From positions 1-64,000 of the forward strand of contig CAVFCW010000005.1 of assembly GCA_963621245.1 (NCBI GenBank): a DNA stretch of 64,000 nucleotides, given 5' to 3'. The position numbers and the translations under genes are program-made. This DNA is from SIG603 sp963621245 (GTDB lineage Bacteria > Bacillota > Clostridia > Oscillospirales > Acutalibacteraceae). A model generated the notes under the pieces. That model saw only the letters and a list, made by a program, of their open reading frames with translations. It was not told where the DNA came from and did no database searches. Shown here piece by piece: positions 60,861 to 64,000 of this stretch; the stretch's first letter is position 1, and each line of letters opens with the position of its first letter.

Positions 60861-60981
60861 ATGTTATATGAAAGCTATCAATCAGCTGTTAAATTGGTAT
60901 CGTGAACGGAGAATAGGGGAGTGACAAGACTATAAAAATGTGTTAATATATTGCCGTTTGAATATGTATCGGAGGGTAAAG

Positions 60982-61620
60982 ATGAAAGAAAAGATATTAT
61001 CACAGCTTTTTAAACCCAAAATGAAGACAAGAGTTATGATGATAGTTGTGGCTCATATTGTTATGGGACTCGGTGTGGCACTGCTAAAAATTGTTGGACT
61101 TGGAACTGATCCGTATTCTGCCATGATGCTCGGTTTAACAAATCACACACCGCTTGATTACGGAACATTCTGCCTTATAGGCAATTGTGTTTTCTTTGTG
61201 ATTGAAATTCTCTTTGGCAGAAAATATATCGGCATAGGAACAATCGCAAACTGGTTTTTGCTCGGCTATTTGGTTATGTTCTGGTCGTGGGTGTTCGATT
61301 TGGTCGGAATTGTCTGCCCAACTTCGTTTGTTCTCAGAGTGATAATTTGCGTTGTTGCAATATTTATTCTCGGTTTCAGCCTCTCGTTCTATCAGTCGGC
61401 AGACGTGGGTAGCTCACCGTACGACTGCTTGCCGCTTATTATGGTGGACAGACTTCACATGCCGTTTTTTGCGGCTCGTGTCGCACTTGACGCCGCATCG
61501 CTTCTCGTTTGTTTCTTGGCTCACGGAGTTCTCGGACTCGGCACGGTGCTCGTCATGCTTTTCTTGGGCCCGATAGCGGGATTTATCAACACTCATTTTT
61601 CAGAGAAATTCGTTAAATAA
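60982..61620 (+). CDS. YczE-like integral membrane protein (212 aa)
   Basis: ATG 60982 with GGAGGG ahead; upstream codons in the frame lack a site. About five membrane helices. Family pattern MGLGVALLKIVGLGTDPYSAMMLGLTN, then SADVGSSPYDCLPLIMVDRLHMPFFAARVALDAASLL and GLGTVLVMLFLGPIAGFI. A relative of the gene at 35445, but more typical of YczE. Function not established. Single gene. Confidence 0.82.
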   Translation: MKEKILSQLFKPKMKTRVMMIVVAHIVMGLGVALLKIVGLGTDPYSAMMLGLTNHTPLDYGTFCLIGNCVFFVIEILFGRKYIGIGTIANWFLLGYLVMFWSWVFDLVGIVCPTSFVLRVIICVVAIFILGFSLSFYQSADVGSSPYDCLPLIMVDRLHMPFFAARVALDAASLLVCFLAHGVLGLGTVLVMLFLGPIAGFINTHFSEKFVK

Positions 61621-61640
61621 GCTATATCAGGCAACAAAAA

Positions 61641-61666
61641 GGCTGTTTCCCAAAAGGGAAACAGCC
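61641..61666. terminator. Bidirectional terminator
   Basis: GGCTGTTTCCC (61641-61651), AAAA, GGGAAACAGCC (61656-61666). Strong T run on the minus strand, weaker on plus. Confidence 0.88.
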
Positions 61667-61698
61667 GATTTTATTAATTAAGGTTTAATGCCAAAGAA

Positions 61699-62700
61699 TT
61701 ACTTCTTGAAAGCTTCTTCAACTGCAACTGCACATGCAACTGTAGCACCGACCATCGGGTTGTTACCCATGCCGATGAGGCCCATCATCTCAACGTGAGC
61801 AGGAACAGAAGAAGAACCTGCAAACTGAGCGTCAGAGTGCATTCTTCCCATTGTATCTGTCATACCGTAAGAAGAAGGACCTGCAGCCATGTTATCAGGG
61901 TGAAGTGTACGGCCTGTGCCACCGCCGGAAGCAACAGAGAAGTACTTAACGCCGTTCTCGTTGCACCACTTCTTGTATGTACCTGCAACAGGATGCTGGA
62001 ATCTTGTCGGGTTTGTGGAGTTACCTGTGATGGAAACGCCAACACCTTCGAGCTTCATGATAGCAACGCCTTCCGGAACGTTGTCAGCGCCGTAGCACTT
62101 AACAGCAGCTCTCGGGCCGTTTGAATATGCCTTCTCATAAACAACCTTGACTTCCTCAGTCTTGTTGTCGAACTCTGTCTCAACATATGTGAAGCCGTTG
62201 ATTCTGGAGATGATGAAAGCGGCGTCTTTTCCGAGACCGTTGAGGATAACGCGAAGAGGCTTTGTTCTAACCTTATTAGCGTTAAGAGCAATCTTAATTG
62301 CGCCCTCAGCAGCAGCGAAAGACTCGTGACCTGCGAGGAATGCGAAGCACTCTGTCTCTTCTGAAAGGAGCATCTTGCCGAGGTTGCCGTGTCCGCGGCC
62401 AACCTGACGGTTCTCAGCAACAGAACCGTTGATGCAGAATGCCTGAAGTCCGATACCGATTGCAGCAGCAGCGTCTGCAGCCTTTGTGGCACCTGACTTG
62501 ATTGCAATAGCACAACCTACTGTGTAAGCCCACTTTGCATTCTCAAAGCAGATCGGCTGTGTCTCCTGAACGATTGTGTACGGATCGATTCCGGCCTCAT
62601 CGCAGATTGCCTTGCACTCGTCGATAGAGGATATGCCGTATTCTTTTAAAACGCCGAGGATCTTAGCCTCACGTCTCTCGTATCCTTCAAATGTAGCCAT
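61699..62700 (-). CDS. GGGtGRT protein
   Basis: 333 residues. Named for the motif GGGTGRTLHPDNMA, seen here near residue 260. The rest is rich in Gly and Ala, with AIKSGATKAADAAAAIGIGLQAF and ISRINGFTYVETEFDN. It is found in many anaerobes directly after a NifU-like gene, as here (18 bases, with GGAGG between). No catalytic role is established. Codon use is strongly biased, pointing to a very abundant protein. It could be an Fe-S or metal-related partner of the scaffold protein. Confidence 0.9.
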   Translation of the reverse strand: MATFEGYERREAKILGVLKEYGISSIDECKAICDEAGIDPYTIVQETQPICFENAKWAYTVGCAIAIKSGATKAADAAAAIGIGLQAFCINGSVAENRQVGRGHGNLGKMLLSEETECFAFLAGHESFAAAEGAIKIALNANKVRTKPLRVILNGLGKDAAFIISRINGFTYVETEFDNKTEEVKVVYEKAYSNGPRAAVKCYGADNVPEGVAIMKLEGVGVSITGNSTNPTRFQHPVAGTYKKWCNENGVKYFSVASGGGTGRTLHPDNMAAGPSSYGMTDTMGRMHSDAQFAGSSSVPAHVEMMGLIGMGNNPMVGATVACAVAVEEAFKK

Positions 62701-62718
62701 TATTCTGCGCCTCCTTTA

Positions 62719-63414
62719 TTATTCCTTACGTGGGTCGATGTACTTTACAGCGTCTGCAAAGCGACCGTATGTACCCATGGACTTCTTGTAAGCCTCGTTC
62801 GGCTCCATGCCCTGCTTGATGAAGTCAGTCATTTTGCCGAGGGAAACGAACTCATAGCCAATGACCTGATCATCCTCGTCAAGAGCCATTCTTGTGCAGT
62901 AGCCTTCTGTCATCTCGAGGTAACGAACACCCTTCTCCATTGTGCCGTACATTGTACCGACCATGGATCTGTAACCTTTACCGAGGTCTTCCATGCCTGC
63001 GCCGATAACAAGACCGTCATCAGAGAAAGCGGACTGTGTACGACCGTAAACGATCTGGAGGAAGAGCTCACGCATAGCTGTGTTGATAGCGTCGCAGACG
63101 AGGTCTGTGTTGAGAGCTTCCATAACGGTCTTGCCGGGGAGGATCTCAGCAGCCATAGCAGCGGAGTGAGTCATACCGGAGCATCCTACAGTCTCGACGA
63201 GAGCCTCGTGAATGATGCCGTCCTTAACGTTGAGTGAGAGCTTGCAAGCGCCCTGCTGAGGTGCACACCAGCCTACACCGTGTGTGTAACCGGAAATATC
63301 TTTGATCTCCTTAGCGGCAATCCACTTGCCTTCTTCGGGAATCGGAGCCGGATCATGCTTCGGTCCCTTAGCAACAGTACACATGTTTGTTACTTCTTTA
63401 GAATAATTAATCAT
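62719..63414 (-). CDS. NifU/IscU-like iron-sulfur scaffold, long form
   Basis: 231 residues. Conserved Cys lie in VGWCAPQQGACKLSL, VETVGCSGMTHSAAMAAEILPGKT and TDLVCDAINTAM, similar to the cluster-binding Cys of IscU-type scaffolds, within a longer protein specific to anaerobes that pairs with GGGtGRT. Start ATG 63414 with GGAG seven bases away. First gene of a two-gene operon with a good promoter. It could assemble or store Fe-S clusters for the many Fe-S enzymes of this organism. Codon bias suggests high expression. Confidence 0.85.
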   Translation of the reverse strand: MINYSKEVTNMCTVAKGPKHDPAPIPEEGKWIAAKEIKDISGYTHGVGWCAPQQGACKLSLNVKDGIIHEALVETVGCSGMTHSAAMAAEILPGKTVMEALNTDLVCDAINTAMRELFLQIVYGRTQSAFSDDGLVIGAGMEDLGKGYRSMVGTMYGTMEKGVRYLEMTEGYCTRMALDEDDQVIGYEFVSLGKMTDFIKQGMEPNEAYKKSMGTYGRFADAVKYIDPRKE

Positions 63415-63478
63415 GTTGGTACTCCTTTCAGTTTGGTATTAAACCATATTAGTGCTTATAACATAACAACACGGTTAT

Positions 63479-63507
63479 ATTATACGGCAATAATCCCTTT
63501 TTTACAA
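63479..63507 (-). promoter_or_regulatory. Promoter of the scaffold/GGGtGRT operon
   Basis: Minus strand TTGTAA (63507-63502), 17 bases, TATAAT (63484-63479). Confidence 0.7.
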
Positions 63508-63678
63508 GCGTTTTATTGCTTAAAATCGTTTGTATGCCTTGTTACAGGGGATAAAATTGTATAAAAAATCCGTTTTATGTACGAATTAAAGCCAAAATTT
63601 AAAATGTTAAAAGATAAATAATTATTAAATATCGGTAAAATTTACTGTCGCAACAATCTTTATGCATCTTTGTTTCAC
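63508..63678. other. AT-rich intergenic stretch between divergent promoters
   Basis: The 309-base gap at 63415-63723 holds a promoter for each direction and nothing else I can support. No ORF or strong hairpin is visible. Confidence 0.5.
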
Positions 63679-63707
63679 TTGAATTTTCACTTGATTTACG
63701 CTACAAT
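63679..63707 (+). promoter_or_regulatory. Promoter of the last, cut gene
   Basis: TTGAAT (63679-63684), 17 bases, TACAAT (63702-63707). The ATG follows at 63724, with a weak ribosome site (CGGTGAT). Confidence 0.55.
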
Positions 63708-63723
63708 CTAATCGGTGATAAAA

Positions 63724-64000
63724 ATGTCTTATGTATGTTTGATTTCTAATAAAAACGGTGCTTCAATTTCTGCCGACTCCAGACTTACGGCAAGAAAAGC
63801 ACATTTTGACCACGCTATGAAAGTTTTTTCGGCTGACGATTTGATTTTTGGCTTTGCCGGAGTTTATAAGAGCTCGGGAGAAGTGACCGCAAAGGCAGTT
63901 CGTGATATTCTCTTGGACAAAAGTACATCTGCAGAACACAGAATAGATAATGCCGTTTCGTATTTAAAGCTTCAGACAAAGGCAAACGGCACGAGCTGTT
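63724..64000 (+). CDS. Partial gene, possibly Ntn-hydrolase/HslV-like
   Basis: Open from ATG 63724 to the window end, 92 codons seen. The start MSYVCLISNKNGASISADSRLTARKAHFDHAMKVFSADDLIFGFAG resembles the first strands of proteasome-like Ntn proteins (an ADSR segment, then KVF and a GFAG turn). However, no Thr or Ser nucleophile directly follows the initiator Met, so the match is loose. It may be a different fold. Divergent from the Fe-S scaffold operon. Confidence 0.55.
   Translation, partial: MSYVCLISNKNGASISADSRLTARKAHFDHAMKVFSADDLIFGFAGVYKSSGEVTAKAVRDILLDKSTSAEHRIDNAVSYLKLQTKANGTSC

Noticed and set aside
1..64000. CRISPR arrays, tRNA, rRNA, insertion sequences, prophage or integrase genes
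   Set aside because: I saw no spaced direct repeats, tRNA-like cloverleaf ends, transposase or phage proteins; the only tandem repeats are coding.

Overview
The window looks like the chromosome of a strictly anaerobic, low-GC Gram-positive gut bacterium of the Clostridia; I cannot name the species. The reasons are strong purine-rich ribosome binding sites, many ATG/TTG/GTG starts, compact hairpin-plus-U terminators, abundant [4Fe-4S] and flavin proteins, PTS and GPH-type sugar uptake, and small Clostridia-type families (a CD1871A-like CxxC microprotein, a GGGtGRT protein with a NifU-like partner). I saw no rRNA, tRNA, CRISPR array, insertion sequence or prophage.

Layout. 0-2.9 kb: the end of a cysteine desulfurase gene, then an AT-rich accessory stretch of unknown acidic proteins, including an EF-hand-like protein with four 34-residue repeats. 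3.0-4.2 kb: a MetE-like methyltransferase. 4.3-12 kb: an eight-gene operon (M14-type hydrolase, two paralogous methyltransferases, complete Nik/Opp-type ABC importer) behind a roughly 185-nt structured leader that ends in a terminator, which looks like a riboswitch. 12-15 kb: LysR regulator and a 648-residue Fe-S/flavin ene-reductase-type enzyme. 15-19 kb: a two-component system divergent from a CxxC microprotein / NapH-like ferredoxin / TlpA-like redoxin operon.

19.1-31.1 kb is the most interesting region. It holds two paralogous three-gene sets resembling the gut C-glycoside deglycosylation system (DgpA oxidoreductase, DgpB small subunit, DgpC TIM-barrel subunit). They come with a GPH transporter and two large AraC regulators, each fused to a GH39-like domain whose acid/base motif is changed. 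This looks like a sense-import-oxidise-cleave pathway for plant C- or O-glycosides.

31-36 kb: MerR with a textbook MerR-type promoter for a MATE pump, a cytidylate-kinase-like protein, small ORFs, DNA repair methyltransferase, and a membrane protein. 36-45 kb: AraC regulator, lacZ, GPH sugar transporter, galK, galT (lactose/galactose use). 45-50 kb: hypB plus a DUF5692-like membrane protein, divergent from a 966-residue Fe-S flavoprotein and hypA, with a near-perfect Rex box between the promoters. 50-54 kb: housekeeping singles (MBL hydrolase, PPOX-like protein, MarR, radical SAM, GH25 lysozyme). 54-61 kb: sucrose locus (LacI regulator, PTS IIBCA, GH32 hydrolase) followed directly by ptsH and ptsI; the HPr carries Arg instead of Ser46. 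61-64 kb: YczE-like membrane protein, GGGtGRT protein with NifU-like scaffold, and the start of a possible Ntn-hydrolase-like gene running off the end.
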